A stretch of 64,000 nucleotides of DNA from Brevibacillus ruminantium (lineage in GTDB: Bacteria; Bacillota; Bacilli; Brevibacillales; Brevibacillaceae), in the NCBI RefSeq assembly GCF_023746555.1, contig NZ_CP098755.1, forward strand, positions 4,844,001-4,908,000. Direction: 5' to 3'. Under the pieces are notes generated by a model, which saw only the letters and a program-made list of their open reading frames with translations, made no database searches and was not told where the DNA came from. A program made the position numbers and the translations under genes. Positions 1-8,823 of the stretch are shown here, piece after piece (position 1 is the first letter of the stretch; each line of letters starts with the position of its first letter).

Positions 1-119
1 ATGGAGTTTGTGGGAAAGCTAGTGTATTCTCCTGTTTTTCCAGTCGCCCATCTCCGCCAGGCTCGTCTCCTCCTCGTCTACCTTGCAGTGGTCGGCTTGC
101 TGGGCGAGTTGGAAACAAA

Positions 120-144
120 AACCCTTCCAGTGGTTGGAAGGGTT
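120..144 (-). terminator. Rho-independent terminator after the deacetylase gene
   Basis: An inverted repeat with nine-base arms and a short loop is followed, on the minus strand, by a T-rich tract. It lies about 50 bases past the stop of the deacetylase gene and so likely ends that transcript. Confidence 0.7.
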
Positions 145-196
145 TCGTATCAGTAGAACTTGTTTGACTCATTCCTGATGAGCAGTGAAAAGATTA

Positions 197-1027
197 TTAT
201 ATGGAATACTTCTGTAGTGTCTCTATCAAGTCTTCCGCCGATTTTCTGTTCGTATTTATCCGGAAAATTTTACGTTGGTTCCTATGGTTAATCCCTTCTT
301 CTACTGTAAAGAACAACTCATAACCTAATTCCGTAGCAACCTCGATTACTGTTTCGTTGTAGGCTCCATATGGATAAGCCAGGAGTCGGGATTGTTCACC
401 TAATTCTTCGAACAGTCTCTTTTCAGCCAATTCAAGATCGGCTTTTATCCGCATTTTATACTCTTCCTGCGATTCAATGCGTTTTTCACTTTCCAAGTAG
501 ATTCTATTGGCTAACATGGGCTTACTGTTTCCGTCCTGAGTTGTTTTCATTTTACGATGATGATCATAGGTATGGCTGTAAAAACTCATACCATTCGCTT
601 TCATCTCCTGTATTTGGTTCCACGTGAGATGTGGAAGTGCCGCAGGGTCGAAAACGTCTATCGATTTCACAACCAGAAAATTGGTAGCCGAAATGCCTCG
701 CTTTTTTAGCTCAGGATAAGTATAGGTATAAAAACTTTCATATCCGTCATCAAACGTCAAAACAACAGCATTTGGAGGTATCTTTTCACCTGTACGAATA
801 AATTTTACGAAGGTTTCCATGCTGATAATGTTATATTGTTTTTGGATAAGAGCGTCTAAATGCTGTGCAAATGTAGATGGAGACAGCGTGGCATCATTTT
901 CAACAAAATCAAGATGGTGATACGTCAGTATGATTGCTTTGTTTTGATAATAGACAGGTTGTTTTGAATAGCTGACAATAAGAAAAGATACTCCGAACAC
1001 GAGTAAGACCAGAAAAAAACGATGCAT
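197..1027 (-). CDS. Secreted/membrane-anchored polysaccharide deacetylase
   Basis: A 276-residue protein of the carbohydrate esterase 4 (NodB-like) family, which removes N-acetyl groups from peptidoglycan or exopolysaccharide using a divalent metal. An N-terminal hydrophobic segment (about residues 3-20) suggests a signal anchor, placing it outside the membrane. Motif 1 is visible as LTFDDGY (around residue 90) and motif 2 as SHTYDHH (around 152); AYPYG (around 217) fits motif 3. Length and motif order match short Bacillales deacetylases. It is single-gene, with its own terminator at 120-144. The exact substrate cannot be told from sequence. Confidence 0.85.
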   Translation of the reverse strand: MHRFFLVLLVFGVSFLIVSYSKQPVYYQNKAIILTYHHLDFVENDATLSPSTFAQHLDALIQKQYNIISMETFVKFIRTGEKIPPNAVVLTFDDGYESFYTYTYPELKKRGISATNFLVVKSIDVFDPAALPHLTWNQIQEMKANGMSFYSHTYDHHRKMKTTQDGNSKPMLANRIYLESEKRIESQEEYKMRIKADLELAEKRLFEELGEQSRLLAYPYGAYNETVIEVATELGYELFFTVEEGINHRNQRKIFRINTNRKSAEDLIETLQKYSI

Positions 1028-1590
1028 AGTATTCCCCTCTACCTTTATTGTGTTTATCCATTAGATCCAGCCCGGTAATTTTTGTGACACAATAAGGCGG
1101 GGTTCACTCTTGATTCCTTGACCAGACAAACATTCGTGTATAGTTGCAAAAGAACGTACTTTTTGAAGTGAACTGTAGAGATGATCGTACATACAGGAGT
1201 AGGCATTAGTTCATCAAAAAAGGAAGGGAAACTACGCCCTTCCTTTCTTAATTATAATTCCGCCTTAGGGTTCGCTTCGCCTTACGCTCTTGACTCTATT
1301 GGTTTCGAAAAAGACGTCCCAATTAGGTGGACGAAACCTTTTCATATATCGGTTGATTGAGTTTATACAAAAATCTTGACAGACCCGACCTTGACTTTCT
1401 ACTTATTGTTTGTTTTGTTTGATCCGCCTTAGTAAGATAACTTGACCACTGTATAGAACGACCAATATCGAACATGATCCAATTAATACAGCTTCAACCA
1501 TTTAGCAGTACATCTCCCTTTCAGAAAGTAAAATGAAGAGATTGAAAAGGGGGGAAACAGCCCAGTTATTTTCGTTTCCACCCAAATAAG
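1028..1590. other. Intergenic region with hairpin and repeat copy A
   Basis: No convincing gene. A strong hairpin (about 1218-1246; AAAGGAAGGG against CCCTTCCTTT) lies here, followed by one copy of a diverged repeat described separately. The hairpin could be a terminator for leftward transcription from the sigma/membrane-peptide cassette. Confidence 0.5.
1258..1372 (+). repeat. Diverged direct repeat, copy A
   Basis: This stretch shares a core, CTTGACTCTATTGG, and scattered flanking matches (GGGTTCGCTT/GGGCTCGCTT, GAAACCTT, GAGTTTA) with 3908-4040 in the same orientation. The two copies flank the split-sigma cassette and the duplicated-domain secreted protein. Origin is unknown; they may be a recombination scar or relics of a small element. 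Confidence 0.5.
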
Positions 1591-1785
1591 TTATGGTGGA
1601 CTATGATCTTCTCCTTCATTATTTTCCTTCTTTTCTTCACATTGCTTATTATCTTTATTTGCTTTTAATTGTAAATCTAAAATATTGTTAATTCGTACCT
1701 GTAGTTCTATATGTTTGTATGTTACAACCAGAACTAAAAAGCAAACGATGAGAGCAAGCGCATTCACCCAGTCAAATGACATCAT
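1591..1785 (-). CDS. Small one-helix membrane protein, possibly holin-like
   Basis: A 64-residue protein with one hydrophobic helix (about residues 6-24) followed by a charged, coiled-coil-prone tail rich in K, E and N. Its start overlaps the stop of the upstream HTH_16-like gene by four bases, so the two are translationally coupled. Architecture recalls UviB/BhlA-type holin-like peptides, which often follow alternative sigma factors, but the sequence match is by layout only. Function is unproven. Confidence 0.6.
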   Translation of the reverse strand: MMSFDWVNALALIVCFLVLVVTYKHIELQVRINNILDLQLKANKDNKQCEEKKENNEGEDHSPP

Positions 1786-2009
1786 GGTTGTATTTCTCCC
1801 CGGCGGATCGCTTCAATCATAGCAGCCTTCATTTCCTGTATTGACTCTTCTCGTGGCAGTTTAATAAAGTTTGCTAGGTATTCCATGTCGGGGTTCAGAA
1901 AATCAATAATTTCCAGCATTGCCCGGTTATCACCTGCCTGGGCGAGTTTAAACGTTATATAAAAGGAAGTATTTTTTCCGCGAGTACACGAAGGTATTTG
2001 TTTTTGCAT
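1782..2009 (-). CDS. RsoA/HTH_16-like partial sigma factor (region 2-like)
   Basis: A 75-residue protein with the helix_turn_helix_16 pattern (KLAQAGDNRAMLEIIDFLNP), the short family that includes Bacillus RsoA, a co-sigma factor supplying the core-binding part for a partner sigma. The chosen start has a GGGAG ribosome site. It overlaps the preceding sigma-region-4-like gene by 55 bases in another frame, and the next gene by four bases. With its neighbour it likely forms a split sigma factor. Family assignment is from remembered pattern, not a search. Confidence 0.65.
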   Translation of the reverse strand: MQKQIPSCTRGKNTSFYITFKLAQAGDNRAMLEIIDFLNPDMEYLANFIKLPREESIQEMKAAMIEAIRRGEIQP

Positions 2010-2293
2010 TTGTTCACTCCCTGTCTCGTTACATTCAATTTTTGGGCTACCTCCTCTTCTGTCATTCCATCGATGACAATGCTATAGATAATAAAACGAG
2101 CTTTTTCTGGTATCTGCAAAAGTACCTCTTCAACATAAAGTTGTGAGATAGTACAGGAAGTAATATCATCTCCATGAATTTCATCAACCAGATAGGTTTC
2201 GCGATGCCCCTTTTTTTTAACAGCGTATTGTAAGCGCCAAGCAATTCGTTTTAGAATTTTTCGACACTTTTCTTTTAGTATTTCATCTCTCAC
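1955..2293 (-). CDS. Sigma-70 family protein, region 4-like
   Basis: A 112-residue protein whose C-terminal third has a region 4 helix-turn-helix (MTEEEVAQKLNVTRQGVNKC). It is too short to hold a complete region 2, which the next gene appears to supply. The start is GTG with an excellent AGGAGGTGA ribosome site. In Bacillus the SigO/RsoA pair works in this divided way; in clostridia UviA-type sigma factors drive bacteriocin release genes. Targets here are unknown. Confidence 0.7.
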   Translation of the reverse strand: MRDEILKEKCRKILKRIAWRLQYAVKKKGHRETYLVDEIHGDDITSCTISQLYVEEVLLQIPEKARFIIYSIVIDGMTEEEVAQKLNVTRQGVNKCKNKYLRVLAEKILPFI

Positions 2294-2587
2294 TTATCTC
2301 ACCTCCTGTTCATATCTCCGAAGTTGATGAAATAATCGTTGTGCTCCTATTCCGCGAACCAGAAAACTTGACCTAAAATTAATGTAATCACCAGCCTTGT
2401 TTTGAACTATCTACTAACTTGGAAAATTCAGTAACCAAAAAGCAACTTAATTTTGGAAAAAACACCAAAGACAACCATTGTATGACAATTATTTGAACGA
2501 TAGTAAATACTGGGAAACTTATTGATTTTATAAACGTCATATATAGAACAAACAATTTTATCAAATGAAGAAAGAGGGAGAAAGCGC

Positions 2588-3811
2588 ATGATTCATAAGC
2601 GAACCGTATTGTTTTTGACCATTCTCTCTATGTTCATGTGGAGTGTGCTGGGCAGTATCCCGTCCACATTTGCTACTGCGCATCTTGAACCGGTCATTGA
2701 GCAAATGGTTACGTTGGTAAAAAGCCCTGGGCAGATACTGGTAAAGGAAAGTTGGTACCATACACAGAGTAAAGATGAGCGCCATGACGAACTCCAATAC
2801 TCCTATGCCGGTAGCGAAGAAATCGAGATGAGAAGAATGTTAGTGAAAGAGCAGGGGAAAAAAGTCTATAAGATGATCCAAAAACAGGGGAAAACTACGG
2901 AGGAAACCGGAACGGGTCCGTATCAAACATCAATACTCCCTGGTAAAACCCTGTTCCAGTCTTTGCTAGATGCTTATCAAACGTCGGAATGGACTTCAAC
3001 AGGTACTGTTGGGCTTGACAGCAAACTTGCTGAGAAAAAGATACGAGTGGTTCGAGAGTCGGCTGCCGTTTATACCGAGGTTGTCTATCTAGAGAAGCAA
3101 ACAGGCCTGCCTATGAAAAAGGAGTATTATCAGGGAAGTGACATATCGAAAGCACCGGAGATTACGGAGGTGTACTTTTTTGAAAAAGTACACGACCCGG
3201 CAGGTGCTGTCTTCACAATTCCGAATTCCCAGACGCATAATACCAATATCGAACATGTTAAAAGGATTTCAATTAGTGGGAGTAGTATCAAGTTTTCAAA
3301 AAACTGGCATAATCCACAAAATGGAGATGAACGGTTTGAATTTTTTGACTACGGATTTAAATCCAACGAAAGTATGAGTAGTCAATGGATTGTTAATCAG
3401 CAAGGAAAAAAGGGAAAGGAATTTTACCAAATGAGAAAGGAACAGGGGGAAATTACTGAAAAAACGGAGAGTAAACCAGGGGAATTTATCCCTCCACGAC
3501 TATCTAGTTTTCAATCTAAAAAGGGGCCAGAGTGGAAACGGACGAAAATTATGAACTTTGACGGGAAGAAGGTACAGGTTTACAAAAGAGTGGATACTGA
3601 GCCGAAAGGATTTAGTACGAAAGTCGCGTTTGTAAATGAGGAAACAGGTCTGCCGATGAAAGAGGAACATTATTGGACATATTTGGATGAAGAATATTAT
3701 GAACAAAATTTTGGAATTGTCCCCGAAAGGGAACCCCAACTCACGAGTATTTATTTTTTTGAAAACGTACAAGATCCAAATGGGATATTATTCAAGATAC
3801 CCCAAAAATGA
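2588..3811 (+). CDS. Secreted protein with two tandem homologous domains
   Basis: A 407-residue protein with a signal peptide (about 1-29). The rest is an internal duplication: each half ends with the same pattern, a TGLPMK(K/E)E segment followed by YFFE(K/N)VxDPxGxxFxIP. Such strand-rich halves resemble LolA/RseB-type folds seen in Bacillales sensor-associated lipoproteins, but that is a guess. A purine-rich AGAAAGAGGGAGAAAGCGC ribosome site precedes the ATG. It is alone on the plus strand between two diverged repeats. Confidence 0.7.
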   Translation: MIHKRTVLFLTILSMFMWSVLGSIPSTFATAHLEPVIEQMVTLVKSPGQILVKESWYHTQSKDERHDELQYSYAGSEEIEMRRMLVKEQGKKVYKMIQKQGKTTEETGTGPYQTSILPGKTLFQSLLDAYQTSEWTSTGTVGLDSKLAEKKIRVVRESAAVYTEVVYLEKQTGLPMKKEYYQGSDISKAPEITEVYFFEKVHDPAGAVFTIPNSQTHNTNIEHVKRISISGSSIKFSKNWHNPQNGDERFEFFDYGFKSNESMSSQWIVNQQGKKGKEFYQMRKEQGEITEKTESKPGEFIPPRLSSFQSKKGPEWKRTKIMNFDGKKVQVYKRVDTEPKGFSTKVAFVNEETGLPMKEEHYWTYLDEEYYEQNFGIVPEREPQLTSIYFFENVQDPNGILFKIPQK

Positions 3812-3907
3812 AACAAGTTCATGTAAAACAAGCGATTTTCTTCGGGGTACCAGTACAACCGTACATCTGCTAAAATGAAGAGCTTCATCTGCTAAGGATT
3901 TTCTCTT

Positions 3908-4040
3908 TCTCGGCCGATGAGTCAAGGGCTCGCTTTGATTGACGCCCTTGACTCTATTGGCTCTAAGAAGGATGTTCCGAACAAGGCGTGAAACCTTGTA
4001 AGGTTTTGGACAGATCGAGTTTACACGGAACTTTCGTCAG
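3908..4040 (+). repeat. Diverged direct repeat, copy B
   Basis: Second copy of the repeat at 1258-1372, sharing CTTGACTCTATTGG exactly and weaker flanks. It lies downstream of the secreted-protein gene. The arm GTCAAGGGC... GCCCTTGAC also makes a local hairpin (about 3920-3950), which may act as a terminator. Confidence 0.5.
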
Positions 4041-4117
4041 ATCGTTAAATTATCAATTACTTCAACTAGCGTAGTATCTTAGGAGTCACAGACTAAATTT
4101 GAGTTAACTTTACTCGC

Positions 4118-5110
4118 CTAAAAATTTTTCCTCTGGTCATAGAAAGCTTTAATTATCCGATCCAAACTACCGCCGGGTTTTTTCTCAAGAACACTTGAAA
4201 GCTGTCCAGCGTAAAAAGTAAAAGGTGTATCTGAACGAGGTTGGAGGAAGCGTGTAAAACGGCGATCATAATAATTGTAACGGTCAGCGTAGTCAGGCTC
4301 AGAAAAGTACTCAACGTTAATTTCCATTACAACTCCAATACTTGCGCTTGCGCTAGCCCTTCGTCCACCAGCTACAGGATTGCCATTTAGATCAACAATT
4401 TCCCCTTCTTGATCCCAGTTTCGATCTGTTACAGAATTTCGAACAGCGTTTACGTTTTCCTTTACTGCTGGCCTGAAGTAATATTGGGGTTGAACCAAAA
4501 TGTGGTCAAAAATATTTGTTCGATTGGCAATAACACCCAAGTTATGAATAATATTACTCTGGTAACTGCCATATCCGTAGTAAGGGCACCACAAGAATTG
4601 ATTACCATACCTCCCCGCTTGGTTATGAATGTGATAAGAAATGTCGTTCATCAACCTGACGCTGGGGGTGGAAGTCGGAGAGGTCTCACTAATCTTTTCT
4701 TGAATGGGTTGCACTGCCTCCATAGAATAGTAAAAACCTCGAACGTCCTCCCAACGCCCAATCGCTTCAAGACGCTCTCTTACGCCATCAATATAATCCC
4801 TGTAGTATCTGTATAAATCTCTCTCCTTGGTGACCGTCCGTTCAGTAAGCTCGTACTGTGGCAAGCCGACCCATACCCAAGGTTGAAAAACGGATTTTGC
4901 ATATTCTCGGAAAAAGGATTCTACTCCGTTAATGCAGAAATCTACAATACTCCGGTTATGTCTATCATCGTCATATCGAAATTTATTGCTCCCTAACCCT
5001 ACTTCTAAAGTAATGTGATTCAAACCCACATCATCAAGTTTATCAAGATCCCGTGCACGAATGGGATCGTATTGTTTCCCAATGTATACCAGTAGATTAC
5101 GCATGGCCAT
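4118..5110 (-). CDS. DUF4855-like protein
   Basis: A 330-residue protein without a signal peptide. Blocks FYYSMEAV, LWCPYYGYG, DHILVQPQYYF and the late VVMEINVEYF resemble the DUF4855 family, whose members look like glycoside-hydrolase-type barrels, with acidic residues at barrel strand ends. No function is established for the family. The ATG follows a GGGGG ribosome site at good distance. It is the only gene in its transcription unit. Confidence 0.55.
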   Translation of the reverse strand: MAMRNLLVYIGKQYDPIRARDLDKLDDVGLNHITLEVGLGSNKFRYDDDRHNRSIVDFCINGVESFFREYAKSVFQPWVWVGLPQYELTERTVTKERDLYRYYRDYIDGVRERLEAIGRWEDVRGFYYSMEAVQPIQEKISETSPTSTPSVRLMNDISYHIHNQAGRYGNQFLWCPYYGYGSYQSNIIHNLGVIANRTNIFDHILVQPQYYFRPAVKENVNAVRNSVTDRNWDQEGEIVDLNGNPVAGGRRASASASIGVVMEINVEYFSEPDYADRYNYYDRRFTRFLQPRSDTPFTFYAGQLSSVLEKKPGGSLDRIIKAFYDQRKNF

Positions 5111-5369
5111 AGTAAGTTCCCCCTTATATTAAAGTTGAAAACGACTGCAGGGACCGGTCCATCTGTCGCTTCAACAAGTAAGGAAATTACGACCATGAAA
5201 AAGCAACCACCCACGTCGGGAATTTTCGTGGTAACAAATTCCGAGAACATCTTATTAGGTAAAGATGAATAGATACTCCTCTCAATAAAAATCCCCAAGA
5301 AAACTCATCTATCCCCAAGCTCCTCCCATGTACACATGACAAGAAACGGTAAGACTTGGGGGGAACAAC

Positions 5370-6624
5370 ATGACAATGGAGGAGCTTCGAGAGCTTGAGC
5401 GTTCGATTGACGAGATCACGGAGATTGCCAAATGCTTCGGCCTTGATTTTTATCCCATACGCTATAAAATCTGCCCGGCGGACATCATTTACACATTTGG
5501 TGCCTACGGGATGCCGACCCGTTTTTCCCTCTGAGGCTTTGGAAAATCCTTTTATAAAATGAAGCTGCAATACGACCTCAACCTGAGCAAAATCTACGAG
5601 CTTGTCATCAACTCCAATCCCTGCTACGCCTTCCTCCTCGACGGCAACAGCCTAATCCAAAACAAGCTGATCGTCGCCCACGTCCTCGCCCACTGCGACT
5701 TTTTCAAAAATAATTCCCGCTTCGCCAATACCAACCGGGATATGGTGGAGAGCATGGCCGCCAGCTCGGAGCGGATTCGCCAATACGAGATCAAATCCGG
5801 CAAGGATGCAGTGGAATCGCTGCTGGATGCCTGTCTCGCTATCCAGGAGTATATTGATCCGAGCTTGTTGCATCCGAAGCTCAGGTGGAAGTAGATCTTG
5901 GAGGATTGGCAGCGCGATGTCCTGACAATCGTCCGGGATGAAATGCTGTATTTCTGGCCGCAGCTGAAGACCAAGATTATGAACGAAGGCTGGGCCTCCT
6001 ACTGGCACATGCGCATTCTACGCGAAAGGGACCTTACCGAAGCTGAGACGATCGAATTTGCCAAGCTGCACTCCTCTGTCATCCAGCCATCGCCGACCAG
6101 CATCAATCCCTATCATCTGGGTTTGAAAATCTTTGAGGATATTGAGCATCGCTGGGATCATCCGACCAAGGAAGAACAGGAGCGCTTCGGCAGAATACCG
6201 GGCCAGGGGCGGGCGAAGCTCTTTGAAGTGCGTGAGCTGGAGTCGGATATCAGCTTTATCCGCAATTATTTGACTAAGGATCTGGTCAGCTAGCTCAATC
6301 TCTACATGTTTGGCAAGCAGGGGAACGATTGGGTGGTGACAGACAAAGCCTGGGAGGATGTCCGGGATGGTCTGGCGATCACGCGCGTCAACGGCGGTTT
6401 TCCATACATCATGGTCCATAATGGCGACCACCTGCGGTCGGGAGAGCTTTACCTGAAGCATCACTACGAGGGACTGGAGCTGGACGTCAAATACGTAGAG
6501 AAAACGATCCCGAATATCTACCAGATGTGGGGCAAGAACATTCATCTGGAATCGGTAATTGACGAGCGGGCTGTCCAGTTTACGTATGATGGGAAAAAAG
6601 TGCATCGACGGTTTTTATTAAGAT
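5370..6624 (+). pseudogene. spoVR: Degraded spoVR (stage V sporulation protein R)
   Basis: Reading one frame from the ATG at 5370 gives a SpoVR sequence: [16 protein letters not shown], then the block with [33 protein letters not shown] and, near the end, FTYDGKKVHRR. The frame is broken by in-frame stops at 5532 (TGA replacing the expected Trp), 5892 (TAG) and 6291 (TAG). Compared with the family, a segment is missing at the second stop, where the sequence jumps to [12 protein letters not shown]. The frame is otherwise kept, so decay came from point changes and an in-frame deletion. The higher GC content fits old host chromosome. Confidence 0.9.
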
Positions 6625-6677
6625 ACTCGATCATGCTGTTTATTAAAGGCAGGCTTCTGCCAGAGGCTGAAAAGACG

Positions 6678-6718
6678 AGAAGGCACCTCCCTGTATCGGA
6701 AGGCGCCTTCTTTCTTAT
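6678..6718 (+). terminator. Terminator of the spoVR locus
   Basis: AGAAGGC and GCCTTCT arms with a GC-rich stem are followed by TTTCTT on the plus strand, as expected for the end of the spoVR transcript. It marks the last host sequence before the island. Confidence 0.6.
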
Positions 6719-6730
6719 TGTAAGCTTTTT

Positions 6731-6763
6731 TTGTTATGTTATGGTGGAGGTGGGGCGCTACAA
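6731..6763. other. Candidate left attachment site of the island
   Basis: The sequence around TGGTGGAGGTGGGGC recurs imperfectly at 42120-42152 (TGGTGGAGGCGGGGC), with matching TGTTATGT to its left and CTACA to its right. The recombinase gene ends inside this site (its last residues are APPPP), a placement typical of serine-recombinase elements. Confidence 0.5.
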
Positions 6764-8544
6764 TCAAATGACATAACATTAGTCAAAAAAAAATCGTTTG
6801 TAAATTGATTTCTTTGACTTTTAATTACCAACTCCGTATCTCCTTCATTATCTTCAACGAAAAACATATTTTCTCCTTCAGCAATTAATTTAGGTTTTAC
6901 TTTTTGAATATCTATGACAGTTTTTAATGTGCGCGAACTTATTTGAAGTTGAATTTCGATTTCAGTTTCTCTATTATTTAGATCCCTTACCGTAATTTGT
7001 TTAATGAGTGTTCCAAGAAATTCTTTTAGAGTTGGTTTATCTAATGTTTTAAAGAATCTAATATCAAACTCTAACTCTCCGGCCAAAGGATACATCGTAT
7101 CGAATTCAAGGGTAAAGTTTTTGTAATCGCTCGCTTCAAGTTCTTTGTTCAGATTTTTTATTTCTTGTGTCAATTCCTTGATTTTCTTGTTATGTTCCCT
7201 TATTAAATCAAAGTCATCCTCTTCATCAATAAGCGCGCGGTACTTTAAAATGTTCCTTTCACATTTTTGAATTTGCTTCGATAGATTTTCTGGACGTTCC
7301 ATTTCTTGTTTCAGTTCTTCAATACACTTCTTCCAATTATCGTTTAATATTTGTAACATCATGTCTTTTGTTAATACTGGTGCAAGCGTGTCAATAATCA
7401 GAGCATCCATCTTTTTCAGATTTAGCCCCCTTTGCTTACAATAAACAGAACTATGTCGTATTTTCCCTGAACATTTATAGTATAAGTTAGTTTTTCCAGT
7501 CCTTTTACTAGTAACATTATGCTTCCCATAATGATTTCCACAGCATCCACACCTAATCAGCCCTGCCAGTAATTCTGCACTAGTACGACTGTGGTTGATG
7601 TTAGGGTTTTTGTTTCCATCTTTGTTACTATTCCTATTCCTTTCTCCCCTCAATTTTTCTACCTGCTGGAAGATCTCCTTTGGAATAATAACTTCATGAT
7701 TATCTGGTTTTATAGCCCAATCCTTTTTATCTTTAAACTTCTTCTTAACCCTTTTCCCTTCATTTCGATTCCAAACAAAGTCCCCAGTATAATTGGGGTT
7801 TAGTAACATTTCACGGACAGTAGAATGGGACCAAGTTTTACCGGGTACCGGATGATTCTCTTGAAGATACTTATTGATTTTCTGTGTTCCGTTCCCTTTT
7901 AAATACATATTAAAAATTAACCTGACTATTTTTGCTTCCGGTTCAAACACAATGTATTTTTTTGTTTGATTATCTACTCGATATCCAAACGGGACTTTAC
8001 CACCCGTGTATTCCCCAAGATCGGCCTTTTTTTGACCGAATTTTTTGGCATCCCTAGAAAGATTTTGAGAATAAAACTCATCAAGTAAATCAAACATTCC
8101 TGTCATTAAAATTTGCTCTGGAGTTTCATCTTCCCCAATTCCCTGTTGAAATAAACAAATGGCCTTTACAGAATGCTTTTTCATTAGTTTTCTCAAAAGG
8201 AGTTTCTCCACATGATCTCTTCCTAGTCGGTCGTTCTTTGTTACTATGACATAATCAATTTTATCACTAGTGATATAATCAATTAACTTAGCGGAACCGA
8301 CTCGATCATACATACCTTTGTTGAACCCACTAACTCCCTCATCTTTGCATATCTCAATTAAATCAAAATTATTATTTAAGCAATGCTGCTTTATACTGTC
8401 CACTTGAAATTCCAAAGACACTCCAAATTCCGCTTGATCTGAAGTTGATACGCGAATATATCCTACTGCTCTTTTCATGTCTTGTTCGTTATCTTGAGCA
8501 TCTACATCCACAGCAAGAATTTTCACATCAGATAAATTTTTCAT
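6739..8544 (-). CDS. Large serine recombinase (integrase)
   Basis: About 601 residues from the ATG at 8544, which has an AGGAGG site at good spacing. The N-terminal resolvase domain shows YIRVSTSDQ with the nucleophile Ser33. It is followed by the recombinase domain (KVPFGYRVD...), a zinc ribbon (CGCCG, later C...C) around residues 335-375, and a coiled coil (about 410-475) used for synapsis control. It catalyses integration and excision by double-strand exchange. The C-terminus runs into the candidate att site. The gene reads outward toward the left end. Confidence 0.9.
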   Translation of the reverse strand: MKNLSDVKILAVDVDAQDNEQDMKRAVGYIRVSTSDQAEFGVSLEFQVDSIKQHCLNNNFDLIEICKDEGVSGFNKGMYDRVGSAKLIDYITSDKIDYVIVTKNDRLGRDHVEKLLLRKLMKKHSVKAICLFQQGIGEDETPEQILMTGMFDLLDEFYSQNLSRDAKKFGQKKADLGEYTGGKVPFGYRVDNQTKKYIVFEPEAKIVRLIFNMYLKGNGTQKINKYLQENHPVPGKTWSHSTVREMLLNPNYTGDFVWNRNEGKRVKKKFKDKKDWAIKPDNHEVIIPKEIFQQVEKLRGERNRNSNKDGNKNPNINHSRTSAELLAGLIRCGCCGNHYGKHNVTSKRTGKTNLYYKCSGKIRHSSVYCKQRGLNLKKMDALIIDTLAPVLTKDMMLQILNDNWKKCIEELKQEMERPENLSKQIQKCERNILKYRALIDEEDDFDLIREHNKKIKELTQEIKNLNKELEASDYKNFTLEFDTMYPLAGELEFDIRFFKTLDKPTLKEFLGTLIKQITVRDLNNRETEIEIQLQISSRTLKTVIDIQKVKPKLIAEGENMFFVEDNEGDTELVIKSQRNQFTNDFFLTNVMSFDCSAPPPP

Positions 8545-8767
8545 AAACATACCTCCTTTATTTGCGCCATAGAGTATGAGTGTTTATTGTAAATTGGTTG
8601 TGCGATCTACTTAATAAACATTTTCATCGACAATAGAATTTTTGTAGTTTGTTTGTACTCTTAGCGTTCCTTAAATGGATGATAACATGACGTTTAAAAG
8701 TCTACAAAAGTATGTTAAAAGATAATTGATAATTTACTATATTTTTTTGGGGATTTTAAAACTAATA

Positions 8768-8792
8768 GGATCACTCAAGTTCTAAGTGATCC
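8768..8792 (-). terminator. Terminator after the tyrosine recombinase
   Basis: GGATCACT and AGTGATCC arms enclose a nine-base loop, with a T-rich tract on the minus strand, 30 bases past the recombinase stop. Confidence 0.65.
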
Positions 8793-8823
8793 CACCCATA
8801 AGAAGTTTAATAAGAAATTCAAT

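Noticed and set aside
1-156. Open frames on both strands at the left edge (51 codons on plus; a minus relic ending at 19)
   Set aside because: The plus frame runs through the terminator and has no visible ribosome site because of the edge; the minus relic (reads DEEETSLAEMGDWKN) has no start in view. Neither can be supported as a gene.
5187-5570. Minus-strand 127-codon frame opposite the start of spoVR
   Set aside because: It is the shadow of the spoVR coding strand.
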